A DNA stretch of 64,000 nucleotides from Dactylis glomerata (GCA_007115705.1 QXEO01000832.1:638791-702790), one strand, 5' to 3'; shown: positions 52,846 through 64,000, counted from the stretch's first letter. Notes: generated by a model from the sequence alone, not told the origin. Translations and numbers: made by a program.

Positions 52846-55800
52846 TGTAACATCCCAAGATTTTATCAAATTTTGGGGGAAATTTTTTGTTTTTATATTG
52901 CTGGAGATGATTGAAATTTCACAGGAATTTAAAACTTTTTGAATCTAAATGAAAGTTTTATTTAAAAAGAATTTAAACCTTCTATTTTTTTTTCTTGAAG
53001 AACTCCTTGAGAAAGATCAACTATCAAATTACTATTTCCATCCTTTATTCAAACCTATGCAAGCTTGCTTGTAAAGGAGTGGATCCCAAAGGTGTTTTTA
53101 GTAAAGATTGTATTTCAAGAAACTAAGTTTGAAAGGTATTTTCAAACATTATTTTATAAAGGATTATTTCTTATTTTCAAAAGATTTATCTTCAAATCCT
53201 ATTTAGTTTTATGCAAGCAAAAACCATTAGGCTCAATCTATATTTTCTTTTAAAAATCTTGTTTTGTTTCCGAAAACTTGTTTCCTATTGATTTAAAACC
53301 TTGCTGTGAATCTTACAAATTTTTAAAAGTGGTTTGAATTGAATTGGAGCATTTTTGCAAAATCTGTGAAAGAAATAAGAAAAACAGAAAAAGAAAAAGA
53401 AGAAAGGAAAAGAAAAATATGAAAATGGACCCGGGGGAAACGTTTCAGCCCAGAACGGAAGTCGGCCCGCGGCCCATCTTCTTTCCTCCCCGAACCGGTA
53501 CCTTCACTTCTCTCCTCCCGACACCGACAGGTGGACCCCACATGTCATCTCCCTCCTCCCGCAATCTTCTCCCTCTCTCTCCGTTTCTGGAAACGGTCAC
53601 CGGAGTAACACCCCCCCGTTGATTTCTCGCGAGTAATGGCCATCAAGACAGTGCCTATAAGTACCTCGCACCCTCCTCTCACTCCCCTCCCCACCTCTCC
53701 TCGAATCGGGCCGCCAGGCTGCTCAAATTCCTCATCGGAGGTCCGCACATCTGCAGGTATCTCCGGTCGATTCCGACCATTGCCAGTAAGCCCCGCCCTC
53801 TCTCTTCTCTCCCATCATCTTCCTCTGCTCTGGCGCACCCCTTGATGCCCACGGTCTGAATCGTTTCGCAGAAAATCGAGCTCTCCAGTGCAACCCGAAG
53901 CACACCGGCATCCTGAGCTCCTCCAGCCGTCCTCTACTCCTTCATCCGGAAGCAATCGAGACGGAGATTCACGCTCTCGAGCTTGCCTCGTCGTTCTGAT
54001 CCCCGTCATAGCATCGCCGCCGTCTAGGACCCGTCGGAAACTCGCCGGAGTTCGACCTCTGGCCGTACCTCGCCGACGACGACCGGAAACCCTAGCCCCG
54101 CGGTGAGCTTCCCCTCTCATCCTCTGTGATCCGTTAGATCCAGATCCTATGGCTAGGATAGATTAACTTAACCGAACGGGTACGATCAGATCTGGACCGT
54201 ACCCTCCCCTTTAGATCCAACGCTCCACGTTCACGATCCGGCGAACCGGTACCCCCCCCAACCAGAACACGCCACGTGTTGACTTCCGAATCAAATAGAA
54301 TTCAAATTAGAATTTCTGAACCAGATTTGATCCCAATCTTGCAAAATTCATATCTTTTGATCTGTAGGTCCAAAAATAGCAAATGATATACCGTTGGAAT
54401 CCTTGAAACCTGTAGAGTCCAGTAGTGCAATAAAATCTCATATTTCATGGGTTCATTTTGAAACTAATTTCAAATTGGGACTGAACCTCCTATTAGTTTG
54501 TTTAATTCATATCTTTTGAACCAAGTGTCCAAAAATTACAAATTTGTAGTCTCTGGACTCCTTAGAACTTGTAGAGCATCATAGGATCAAGAAAATCCAA
54601 ACTTGATACATGCACACACTCTGTGCATTCAAATCTAATCAAATCACAAATTTGACCATATCTTGAGTTCTAAAATTTATCTTAGAATGAATCCCCTTAC
54701 AGTGACCTTGCCTTACTGCAAGCTATCCAGTAAGATCACATATTATTTTTCTTGAGCCACTTCACAATTATTCGAATCCGAATATGAGGATTTGAGTGAT
54801 TTCTACTATAGGGATAAGGCTAATTCTTTCAGTAATGTTCCCTTCTACTTTAGCAAAACCTATATTCTTACCTAGTCATCAATGTTATCTGAACAACATC
54901 TTGATCAAGATGCTATTTACTTAGACCTACCTTGCCAACTACCCACTTATTCAAATTACAAATGTGTTAATTGAGTAAAGTGTAATACCTTCAACCTTAG
55001 TTTCTACCTTTGCTACTATGGTATTGATCAAATCAACGTCATAGTACTTAACCCAATCCTATCTACTCATCAGGAACCTTAAGCCATGTTTCACACATCA
55101 CCTATACCTATCCTTTACCTATAGCCATTTATTCATGTCTACTCAACCTTAGCCTTGCATAGAATTATTCAATTAACAAATGAGTTAATTGAGTAACTCA
55201 ATGCTTCACATTTCCTAGCCCATTGTCTAAGTGTAATATATACTATTTAAGAATAATTGTTGTTACACTTATTCAATAGTATTGCTATTGCACTATTTTA
55301 TCTCTTATGAGAGTTACCCACATAAGATATTCCAAGATTCAATATGCTTTGATAAAGCATAAAGACTTCACTCATTATACCTTGTCTAATTCATATATAT
55401 TCAAACGGCAATTGTGCTACTTGAGTAGAATATGAATTCCACCCACAACCTAGATCATATTATTGTGGAACTGTTATAACCCGTACCTTAGTATGTGTTA
55501 TACACCACGATGATCAAAGAACCATTTGAGTCGTGACCCCAAATATCAACCATTCATACCCAATCCAATGCCCACTTAGTTTTGTTTACATGTATTGAAT
55601 TATTCAACTTGCAAATGTGCTATTGAGTAGTTCAAGCATCCTTAAAGTTGCCTAGACCATTTCCCTCTCAAATTATACTGATCCTTCCCAACTAAGCCCT
55701 CAAATTCATTCATGATCCTTTACCATATCCTTCAAATCACAACACATCAATAAAGATAAATGGTTAAACAAATACCTTCGATTGCTTAAATTGTTTGTTT

Positions 55801-57205
55801 GTGATTGTTTGGAGTGTTTATGTTTTGTTCCTTCTGTACTATAGTTGGTGCGGAGAACTACACGCTTAGTTGAGGGAAGAGAAACATTGTGTTCTTCAAA
55901 AGGCAAGTGACACACATGTCCCTCACCCATTTTTACTTATGCATTAGTGTAATCACCTCTTGTAGTATGCATGATAGGTGATTTATTCAACTGTTTTATC
56001 AAATGCTTAGATCCTAGTAGTATGTAGCTATCCTCAAACCCCACCTGATAGGATGCTAAATACTTTGAAAATATTGATGCCATGCTAAGATCACTTGAAA
56101 AGTGTTTTGTGGACAAATTAAAAACTTCAACTAAAATGAAACACCTGGGTGGATTGGTTTGATAAGAGGAGGCGGGGTAGGTGGGTTCTGGGACGCATGC
56201 CTTGTTAAGAGGATGTGGGAACAGAATACCGCTCGGGATGGCCACCCAGGAACAAAGAGATGGCTATGTCTTCCATGCTTAGTGTACTTCCAGTGCAGCC
56301 TTATGACATTATGGGCTCTGTCTTGACTGATTAGATGTGGGAGTACAACTTGTCGGCAAGAAGTGGTGGTAGTTGAATTGTAGGTTGGGGACGGAGCTTG
56401 CCAAGTTAGTTGTCCTCTCCTTCTAAAAGGTCTTGTTTCATTTTATGCATGGGCATAAAATGAATCATAAGGTGAAAGTGCACAACCCTTGCAAGGTGTT
56501 AAGAACTAATCGATTAGTCGTGTCCCCGGTTATGGACAATTGAGTCTCTAGACATGGAATGTACGGAAGAATCTCATCACCGTTTCTGAATGACTAAAAT
56601 CTGTCTAGGAACCCCTAGGTAGGAACCAAGGACCATACACTCCGAGGGGTGGTGGTGCCTAAGGTTCTGACTTTGTTGAATTTTGCCCAGTGCTACATGC
56701 CTGGCTAGTATGTGGCGATTGGGGGTTATTTCGACCCTTGAAAATATAAAACTTTGAAAGAAAAACTTTGAGAAAGAACTATAGGATAAAACTGGCTTAA
56801 TGCAAACCAGCCTGTGAGATTCACCAGCCAAATACTCATTTAGATAGACTCCTCACAACATCCACCAAATATGTGTCATTTGCCAGTACATCATTGTACT
56901 GACCCCCTTTGTGGCTGCATATTCAACGTGCAGGTTTTACTTCGAGTAAGGAACCAGGATTAGGATCTCGAGCTTACATTCCAACATGGCTGCCTGTGGC
57001 ACGTGATGAAGATGGAGGCTCCTTGCCACTTTGTTATTTCCACTGTGTAAAAATCGTAAGAATTAAATACTTTGTATCTGGACCCGTGTTGATATCTTGA
57101 TACTATGCAATGAATATTTCATTTTGTTCTGTGGTGCTATCATTGATCCAGGGAATAGCACTCAACACAGATGTTCCACCTTGATCCAAAGGTTGGGGCG
57201 TTACA
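52846..57205 (+). mobile_element. Solo LTR, 4.36 kb, Tekay-like Gypsy
   Basis: The block begins TGTAACATCCCAA and ends TTGGGGCGTTACA, inverted repeats matching at 11 of 13 bases. It is flanked by a perfect 5 bp duplication, GGGTT (52841-52845 and 57206-57210). No primer site, polypurine tract, coding region or second LTR is visible inside, so it is a solo LTR left by recombination. The GC-rich part at 53400-54120 with CCTATAAGTAC (53655-53665) looks like the promoter and leader. A partial relative of the same type starts at 57893. Confidence 0.85.
53655..53665 (+). promoter_or_regulatory. TATA-like box of the solo LTR
   Basis: CCTATAAGTAC lies in a GC-rich, pyrimidine-rich stretch in the first quarter of the LTR, as in other long Tekay-type LTRs. 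Confidence 0.45.
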
Positions 57206-57892
57206 GGGTTGCTTGCCTTGTTGTTGATAACCAAATAAAATAGATATCCAGGATTCTCTTTATTGACTTGTTCATTGATGGACAAGTATTGGTCCTCCAT
57301 ATTTTCCACTCGATCTCATTGCTCACATCAACTTTGGATCCTATCGGGATGAAGTAGAAACACACCAGAAAGAAATAGCATTCAATACATGGCATCGATG
57401 CGCAAACAAATATGATGATATGACATGTTAGGGATACTTAGAATAAACCCTATTTCATGTTCATCAACTTAAATGGGGTTGATATGCATAGTACATTGCA
57501 ATTTTATAAACCCTGCATATTAAAGAAAGGTTCGTTTCATTCTTCTAAATTATACAGGGTTCAAAGTTGCTTATACATGCATTATTCTTATACAAACTTG
57601 TAGAACTCATTTTTCTGAACATTTTGATAGGTCATTTGCATTTTTCTGAGATAGTATGAATATTCTATGAATTTTACAAGATTATGTTATTTTCTAGAAA
57701 CAGATTTAACTGGAAAACCTTTTTGCACCGAGGGCTAGCTAGCCACTACGGCTGACCAGTGGGGCATAGCCACCACATCAGCAGCCATGCTGGGCGAGCA
57801 GGGCCTAGGGTCACGTCGGCCTTGTGCTGGGCTGGGCATGCCCACCTGCCCGCACAGCTCGGCCAGCACCGGCGGCATCGCAGGGGCTCCGG
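57206..57892 (-). repeat. Possible minus-strand Tekay-like LTR sequence, right remnant
   Basis: Continues 52845 after the solo LTR. On the minus strand, 57600-57720 resembles the AT-rich TTGCAAAATTCATAT-type region of the solo LTR near 54335-54360, and 57725-57892 is GC-rich like its leader. It stops at the start of a plus-strand LTR at 57893. Confidence 0.4.
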
Positions 57893-58540
57893 TGTAACAT
57901 CCCAAGTTTTTTATCAAATTTTGGAATAATTTTTTTGTTTTTGTTGGTGTTGATTGAAATTTCACAAGGATTTAAAACTTTTTGAGGCTATTTAAAAGCT
58001 TTATTAGGAAAACTATTTTAAACTTTCTAATATTTCTTGAAGAACTCTTTTGAGAAAATAGAATTTCAAAATACTAATTTTGTATTTATCCAAACCTATA
58101 AAAGCTTATATGCATAGGAAGTATTTACCAAATGGTTTATATTAAATAAAGTTTGCATTTCCAAAATCATGTTTGAAAATGGATTTCAAAATATTATTTT
58201 ATAAAGTATTTTCTCTGATTTCAAAAGATTATTTTTTCAAACCATATTTCTATTTTGCATTATGCAAATAAAACCCTTTTTGGCCAATTTATAAAGTTTT
58301 AATTAAAAATTAGTTTTATTGTGAAAACTTGGTTATTACTATTTTAAAATTTTGTGTTGATTTTATTAAAATTTAGAATTTGGTTTGAGCTCATTTGGAG
58401 CTAAAAATGCAAAAGTTATGAAAGAAACAAGAAGCAGAAAAAAAGTTAGGACCGACCGAACCGATTTGTTTGTTTCTACATGACCGAAACACATGTAGAA
58501 ACAAACGGATCTAAGCTCCCGAACCGACCTATCCCTCTAT
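57893..58540 (+). repeat. 5' part of a TGTAACATCC-type LTR, cut by a Tat/Retand-like element
   Basis: TGTAACATCCCAAG and the following ~540 bp align with 52846-53390 of the solo LTR (shared TTTTATCAAATTTTGG, GATTGAAATTTCACA, TTTAAAACTTTTTGA). Divergence is clearly higher than between LTR pairs elsewhere in the window. The next element starts at 58541, and the rest of this LTR should lie beyond the window. A 15 bp perfect inverted repeat lies at 58468-58506. Confidence 0.7.
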
Positions 58541-59283
58541 TGTCGTGGGGATGACTTAGGGGGCGCACCACAGGCCAGGCAGTATGCCGGCTGGCGTCCC
58601 GGGGAATCCCACGGCCTCGGCGCAAGCAGACCGGCTCCAGCCGGAAGGGCCGGCTGCGCCAGTTGCCGGCTGACGACTCCACCGAGGAGGGCTGGAGCCG
58701 GGCGAAGGAGACGAAACCCCTCAACGGTTATCTGGCCAAAAGCCGGATGGCCCCGACAAGAGTGACAGAGGCGCAGGATAGACGTGACAAACGCCACGAC
58801 CACGACTGACCAATGAGGAGACGAAGACTCTTCCCCACGGCGGGATCCTAGGCGAAGGAGAGAGGATATGCTCTCCAGATGCCGGCCTGGGGAAAAGGCA
58901 CTTTATAAAGTGCCTTTGCCAGAGCGCAGCCAGAGGGGATGAGGCCAAGGACGCCGCCGCCAAGGAGCCGGCAGCCGGCCGAGGCGTTACCGAAACCTGT
59001 AACCAGGCCCCCGTCTATATAAGGGGGCCTGGACCCTTAGCATAGGGGATCCGATCTTCTTCTTCCTCCTCTAGCCGAACAGCTCAAGGAGCACTGTAAT
59101 CGCTACTATCCAATCAATACGAAGCAGGCAGGAAGTAGGGGTTTACCTCCAACCGCGAGGGCCCTAAACCTGGGCAAACCGAGGTGTCTCTGTAGGCACA
59201 ATCCCGAGCCGGACCCATCGTCACCAACGTCGAGCCCCTCCGATAAGCCTCCCCATGGCTACTGTCTCCAAATTCCCACGACA
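58541..59283 (+). repeat. 5' LTR of the Tat/Retand-like element
   Basis: The 743 bp LTR starts TGTCGTGGG and ends CCCACGACA, a perfect 9 bp inverted repeat. A TATATAAG box is at 59016-59023. It is GC-rich, unlike the AT-rich LTR it interrupts. Confidence 0.85.
59016..59023 (+). promoter_or_regulatory. TATA box of the Tat/Retand-like LTR
   Basis: TATATAAG, about 260 bp before the LTR end, followed by GC-rich leader sequence. Confidence 0.7.
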
Positions 59284-61261
59284 GTTGGCGCCCACCGTGG
59301 GGCTGAGCGCGGTGGCGAGCGGAGTCAAGTTCCGGCCGGGACCCTCCGCCGAGAAGGTCGCCTCCGGCCTCGTCTGGAGGTTCGGCACCTTTGACTGCGT
59401 CGACGACAACTTGGCCCACTTCAAGAACGGCCTCGGCAACGGCGGCTCCTTCCTCGACGTCGGCAGCCACCGCTTCTACGTCGCCAAGTCCTTCCCGGAG
59501 GAGATCATCGACGTCTTCGACTCTCCCTGCGGCGGAGGCTCGAGTTGCGGCGAAAGCAGCAACCTTGGCGCTTTGGTTAAGGTGATGGCCCTGGGAGAGG
59601 ATGAGGGCGGCGACTCCCCGCGCCCCGAGCGCCCGTCGCTCGAGCGCCCACCTCCACAGGAGCGAGATGCTTCACTCCCAGAGCGGGACGCCCCGGATGT
59701 CTCCATGGTGGACCTGCGCGCTCCCCTCGACCGCGTCATCGATCCCGCTCGGGTTGCCGAGTCCTTGGAGCGGACGCGCCTCGTTCTCCTTGGCAAGGCG
59801 GCTGAGGACGAGTCCAACCGACGCCGCGCGAGCACCACGCTCAGTGAGTTCTACGACGTGCGCCGAGACGCACCAACCGAGCTCGCCCGTGGCCTGCGCC
59901 ACAGCTTCGCCACCACCGTCCCTGGCCAGATCCAGCGGTCGCCATCGGCAGGCCGAGGCCGCGGAGGGCGTGGGCACGGAGGCCGTGCTCCCAGCGGTAT
60001 CGTTCAAGGCCGTCGTGCCCAGCAAGGCGGCGGGGCAGGCAGATCATGCCAGTCCCAGGAGTCAGCACCAGGGTCGGAGTCCCGGGCTCACCCATCGGCG
60101 CTGCACATCCACCTGTGGCTAGACCATGTTCAGGCTTCCTCTAGGGGATCTGCTAGCTCAAAGCGAGCGGCTTCAGACCAAGGAGGCCCGGGGGCTGCAG
60201 GCAGCGGTCATGGGCGCAAAGAGGGCAAGTACACCCTCGATGCTGCGCTTGACCAACCGTGTAAGTTTCACACCTCCCCGGGCAGGGAAGCGACCCACTC
60301 CACACGTCAGTGCCGTTTCATGAGAGAGCTGGAGCAGCGCGCTCGGCAGATCCCTGGAGCGCCGCAAGCGCAACTGGCTGGGGGTCAGGAGGACCAACGG
60401 CGCGAACCGGCTGGAGGCGAGCCGGACCAAGATGACGACTTCCCGACGGATGTGGAGCAGTATCATATCTTCACTACCCCCGGCAAGGACAAAAGGAATG
60501 ACCTTTGGCATGAGGCAGAGGTGAACGCCGTGATGCCTGCAGAACCCCAGTTCATGCATTGGTCCGAGGCGGCCATTACCTGGGGGCGCGAGGACCACCC
60601 AAGGCTGATGCCCAGCCCTGGAGAATACGCCCTGGTCGTAGACCCTGTCGTGTGCTCCGATACGCACATGTGCTGGTTCTCCCGCGTGCTTATTGACGGC
60701 GGCAGTAGTATCAACCTTCTTTACCGGAGCTCTCTGGAGAAGTTGGGCATCCCGCTTGCTCAACTAAAACCTAGCCGGCTCACCTTCCATGGCGTCGTGC
60801 CTGGGCATTCTTGCACCCCTTTGGGCAAGGTGCAGCTGGAGGTTCCCTTCGGAAAGAAGGGGAATAGCCGCCGCGAGCCTATCTGGTTCGAGGTGGCGGA
60901 CATCAGCAGTCCCTACCACGCGCTGTTAGGCCGACCGGCCCTGGCTAAGTTCATGGCAGTCCCACACTACGCCTATCTGAAGATGAAGCTCCCAGGGCCC
61001 AGAGGTGTGATCACAGTCTCGGGAAGCTTCAAGAAGTCTCTGGCTTGCGCTAAGGAAAGCTCGCAGCTGGCAGAGGCGCTGGTCATCGCCGAGGAGAAAA
61101 GGCAGCTTCTGCATCGCGTAGAGCTGGCCCAACAAGACATACCAGTCCGCCAATCGCCCGTGGAGCAGTTCAAGCCGGCTAACGACACCAAGAAGATCCT
61201 GCTGGACGAGAGCGACCCCTCCAAGTACGTCATCATCGGCACCGGCTTGTCTACCAAATAG
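59255..61261 (+). CDS. Gag-protease polyprotein of the Tat/Retand-like element
   Basis: The open frame begins at an ATG inside the LTR and crosses the primer site, so the true start is probably downstream; the next in-frame ATG is at about 59584. The first third is acidic and proline-rich with RGRGGRGHGGR-type basic repeats near residue 235. A conserved segment (YTLDAALDQPCKFH, then HSTRQCRFMRELEQ) follows. The protease has RVLIDGGSSINLLY (about 60685-60725) and ALLGRPALAKF. The usual capsid domain of Gypsy Gag is not recognisable between residues ~260 and ~320, suggesting an internal deletion. The frame ends at TAG 61259-61261, exactly where pol continues in the same phase. Confidence 0.8.
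   Translation: MATVSKFPRQLAPTVGLSAVASGVKFRPGPSAEKVASGLVWRFGTFDCVDDNLAHFKNGLGNGGSFLDVGSHRFYVAKSFPEEIIDVFDSPCGGGSSCGESSNLGALVKVMALGEDEGGDSPRPERPSLERPPPQERDASLPERDAPDVSMVDLRAPLDRVIDPARVAESLERTRLVLLGKAAEDESNRRRASTTLSEFYDVRRDAPTELARGLRHSFATTVPGQIQRSPSAGRGRGGRGHGGRAPSGIVQGRRAQQGGGAGRSCQSQESAPGSESRAHPSALHIHLWLDHVQASSRGSASSKRAASDQGGPGAAGSGHGRKEGKYTLDAALDQPCKFHTSPGREATHSTRQCRFMRELEQRARQIPGAPQAQLAGGQEDQRREPAGGEPDQDDDFPTDVEQYHIFTTPGKDKRNDLWHEAEVNAVMPAEPQFMHWSEAAITWGREDHPRLMPSPGEYALVVDPVVCSDTHMCWFSRVLIDGGSSINLLYRSSLEKLGIPLAQLKPSRLTFHGVVPGHSCTPLGKVQLEVPFGKKGNSRREPIWFEVADISSPYHALLGRPALAKFMAVPHYAYLKMKLPGPRGVITVSGSFKKSLACAKESSQLAEALVIAEEKRQLLHRVELAQQDIPVRQSPVEQFKPANDTKKILLDESDPSKYVIIGTGLSTK
59285..59303 (+). 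promoter_or_regulatory. Primer-binding site of the Tat/Retand-like element
   Basis: TTGGCGCCCACCGTGGGGC begins one base after the LTR end at 59283. This is the usual priming position. I did not assign the tRNA. Confidence 0.6.
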
Positions 61262-64000
61262 GAAAGCGAGCTCATCAGCTTCCTCCGTGAGAATCGGGAC
61301 ATCTTCGCATGGTCTCCAAAGGACATGCCAGGTGTGCCGAGGGAGCTGGCTGAGCACGCGCTTAACGTCCGGCCGGATGCCAAGCCGGTCAAGCAGCCGC
61401 TGCGGCGGTTCGCAGAAGAGAAGAGGAAAGCAATTGGCGAAGAGATTGCCCGGCTCCTTGCAGCCGGCTTCATCATGGAAGTGTTTTACCCTGACTGGCT
61501 CGCGAACCCAGTCTTGGTTCTGAAGAAGAACAACACTTGGCGAATGTGTATCGACTACACCAGCCTCAACAAGGCTTGTCCCAAGGATCCTTTCGCACTG
61601 CCACGGATTGACCAGGTGATCGATTCCACAGCCGGATGTGACCTGCTGTCCTTCCTGGACGCCTATTCAGGCTACCACCAGATCCCGCTCTTCCAGCCGG
61701 ACCAGATCAAGACCTCCTTCATCACCCCATATGGAGCCTACTGCTACGTCACCATGCCATTCGGCCTGAAGAACGCTGGAGCCACTTACCAGCGAACCAT
61801 GCAGCGATGTCTGCAAGGGCAGATTGGGAGGAACGTGCACGCCTATGTGGACGACGTGGTGGTGAAGACCAAGCAGAGCAACACGCTCCTGGACGATCTC
61901 AGGGAGACCTTCACCAACCTGCGGCGCTATCGCATGAAGCTCAACCCAGAGAAGTGCACCTTCGGTGTGCCGGCTGGACAGCTCCTAGGCTATATCGTTT
62001 CCCAGCGAGGGATCGAGGCTAACCCCTCGAAGATAAAAGCCATCGAGGCCCTAGAGAAGCCCACCCAGCTCAGAGATGTGCAGAAGTTTGCTGGTTGCCT
62101 GGCCTCGCTCAGCCGGTTCGTCAGCCGGCTCGGAGAAAAGGCCATGCCGCTGTACCAGCTGATGAAGAAGACAGACCACTTCGTTTGGTCCCAGCGCGCT
62201 GATGACGCCTTCAACGACCTCAAGCGAGCCTTGTCTACCGCGCCGGTTTTGGCAGCGCCAGCTCCGCGAGAGCCAATGCTGCTCTACATCGCGGCGACCC
62301 CTCGCGTCATCAGCGTGGTGATCGTAGTGGAGCGCCCCGAGGAAGGCAAAGAGCTGCCGGTTCAGCGCCCGGTGTACTACCTGAGTGAGGTGCTCACCCT
62401 CTCCAAGCAGAACTACCCACACTATCAGAAGGTCGCGTACGGCGTGTACATGGCGGCCAAGAAGCTGAAGCACTACTTCGAGGAGCACCCAATCACGGTG
62501 GTGAGCACCACTCCGCTCTCGGAGATCATCGGATGCAAGGACGCATCAGGAAGGGTGGCCAAGTGGGCGATTGAGCTCGCAGCTCATACCATTCAGTACA
62601 AGCCCAGGACGACGATCAAGTCGCAGATCATAGCGGATTTCTTCGCGGACTGGGGAGAGCATCAGTGTTTGCCGCCGGCTCCAGACTCCACCCACTGGCG
62701 CATGCACTTCGATGGCTCCAAGCTGCTCGGGGGCTTGGGAGCCGGCATCGTCCTTACTTCACCCAAGGGAGACAAGCTGCAGTACGTGCTGCAGATGCAC
62801 TTCCGTGCGTCGAACAACGTCGCCGAATACGAAGCCCTGGTGCATGGGCTCAAGATGGCCAAGCAGATTGGAATCAGGAGGATTCTTTGCTTTGGAGACT
62901 CCGACCTGGTAACGCATCAGGTCTCAGGAGATTGGGACGCTAAGGACGCCAACATGGCCTCCTATCTCTTCTACGTGCAGCAGCTCAGCGGATTCTTCGA
63001 AGGCTGCGAGTTCCACCATGTCCCTAGAGCAAGCAACGAGGAGGCAGACCGGCTGTCTAAGATCGGCTCCACCAAGCAGGACATCCCAGCCGGGGTGTCC
63101 CTGGAGATCATCCGCAAGCCGTCCATCAAGCCTTCACCGGAATCCATATCCATCTACGTGCCTGGAGACCCAGCCCCGGCTCAGGTACCACAACTGGACT
63201 CGGGGGCTGCCGTCTCGGGGCTGGAGGAGGCAGCCGGCCAGCCTAGCGCGGCCGGCTCGACGAAGGACAAGGGGATTGCCGGCTCCACGCCCGCTCCCCC
63301 AGCCGGACAATCAGGCGAAGCCGGCTCAACGACGGACCCGGGGGCTGCTGATCCTCTGGTTGCCAGTGTCTTCCACATACGGGAGATACCTTCATGGGCA
63401 GAACCATTCTCCAACTACCTCATCACTGGGGACCTGCCGCAAGACGAAGCGGAAGCTAGGCGAATTCAGCGCCGAGCTGGAGCATACACCCTGATCAACA
63501 GCGAGCTGTACAAGCGCAGCGTGTCAGGCATCTACCAGAAGTGCATCGAGCCGGAAGAAGGGACAGAGCTGCTAAGAGAAATACATCAAGGGGAGTGCGG
63601 ACATCACGCATCTTCCAGAGCCTTGGTGGCCAAAGCCTTCCGCCATGGATTCTACTGGCCGACGGCTAAGCAGAACGCGGAGCAGCTGGTGAAGCAGTGC
63701 AACGACTGCCAGCGCTTCTCCAAGCACAGAAACACCCCAGCGGCTGCCCTCAAGACCATCCCGCTCACCTGGCCATTCGCTGTCTGGGGTCTGGACATGG
63801 TAGGACCATTCAAAACTGCACCCAGGGGCTTGACGCATCTGCTGGTGGCCGTAGACAAGTTCACCAAGTGGATCGAAGCCAAGCCAATCAAGAAACTCGA
63901 CGGCTCATCCACGATCAAGTTCTTCAACGAGATCATCACAAGATACGGAGTACCCCACAGCATCATCACCGACAATGGGACGAACTTTGCGAAGGGAGTC
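61262..64000 (+). CDS. Pol polyprotein (RT, RNase H, second RNase H, integrase), partial
   Basis: The frame is open for 913 codons from the TAG to the window end, in the same phase as gag-protease. Reverse transcriptase motifs are MCIDYTSLNKACPKD, LSFLDAYSGYHQI (61640-61675), MPFGLKNAGATYQ and YVDDVVV (61844-61864). A degenerate first RNase H follows (LLYIAATPRVISVVIV). The second RNase H has MHFDGS, NNVAEYEAL, GDSDLV and ASNEEADRLSK. A proline/glycine-rich linker follows. Integrase has a zinc finger (HQGECGHH..., CNDC) and catalytic Asp codons at 63793-63795 and 63971-63973; the Glu is beyond the window. No frameshift was found. It has no start of its own. Confidence 0.88.

Larger units (their letters stand above)
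58541..64000 (+). mobile_element. Tat/Retand-like Ty3/Gypsy retrotransposon, continuing past the window end
   Basis: The 5' LTR (58541-59283) is followed by a primer-binding-like site, a gag-protease frame and a pol frame in the same phase. Domain order is protease, reverse transcriptase, degenerate RNase H, second RNase H, integrase, which is the Gypsy order with the extra RNase H of the Tat lineage. The 3' end and the second LTR lie outside the window. The bases before the LTR (58536-58540, TCTAT) should be one copy of the duplication. Confidence 0.88.

Noticed and set aside
53344..54120. Short frames in GC-rich DNA resembling a gene start
   Set aside because: The stretch is the promoter and leader part of a solo LTR with defined ends and duplication.
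59391..60122. Additional frames overlapping the gag-protease region
   Set aside because: They are GC-driven shadows of the main frame, which carries the protease motif and continues in phase into pol.

Overview
The window is plant nuclear DNA made almost entirely of nested transposable elements. The families point to a large-genome grass, most likely a Triticeae species (wheat, barley, rye or Aegilops). The main clues are Athila-type LTRs starting TGATACGTCTC, a CACTA element with many TTAGTCCCGGTT subterminal motifs, Tat-type and Tekay-like Gypsy elements, and Helitrons ending in CTAG. This is recognition by eye, not a database result.

Left part (1-9124). The window opens inside a Tat-like Gypsy element: a 3' untranslated region with ~61 bp tandem repeats, a polypurine tract, and a complete 3' LTR at 1422-1979. 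Next come a host-gene-like fragment (2078-2302), a Helitron 3' terminus (2584), a LINE RNase H fragment (4283-4791, +) and a second LINE (about 6735-8940, -). That second LINE is split by a small MULE (7015-8098).

Centre (9125-40881), a set of nested insertions whose junctions can be read base by base. A Mutator-like element (9125-40881) split a second copy of the host-gene-like fragment. An Athila-type LTR retrotransposon (10121-38479, -, duplication TTGTA) landed in its transposase gene. A second, non-autonomous Gypsy element (14579-35816, -, duplication CAGTA) landed inside that. One LTR of this element then received two Helitrons (15000-16627 and 16725-19112). Its other LTR received a 10.7 kb CACTA transposon (24030-34776, duplication CAA). 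The CACTA carries a TNP2 transposase gene broken by two TGA codons and an apparently intact seven-exon gene with a Ulp1-like protease domain. The Mutator-like element keeps two convergent genes: a transposase-like gene (+) and a GRF zinc-finger/membrane gene (-).

Right part (40882-64000). After the rest of the split fragment comes the best candidate for a host gene: a 269-residue acidic hypothetical protein (41858-42667, -). A 0.9 kb MULE lies just upstream of it. Then follow a GCTCG-rich inverted-repeat element, a second Athila-type element (45700-51418, duplication CATAG), and a 4.36 kb solo LTR (52846-57205, duplication GGGTT). Both of these appear to sit in minus-strand Tekay-like LTR sequence. 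Another TGTAACATCC-type LTR (57893-) is cut by a Tat/Retand-like Gypsy element (58541 to the window end). Its gag-protease frame is separated from a long open pol frame by one in-frame TAG.

No tRNA, rRNA or CRISPR features were seen. I found no novel host pathway. The interest lies in the fully resolved nesting, the two-gene MULE, the paired TGA codons at a CxxC motif, and a fold-back rearrangement inside an LTR.
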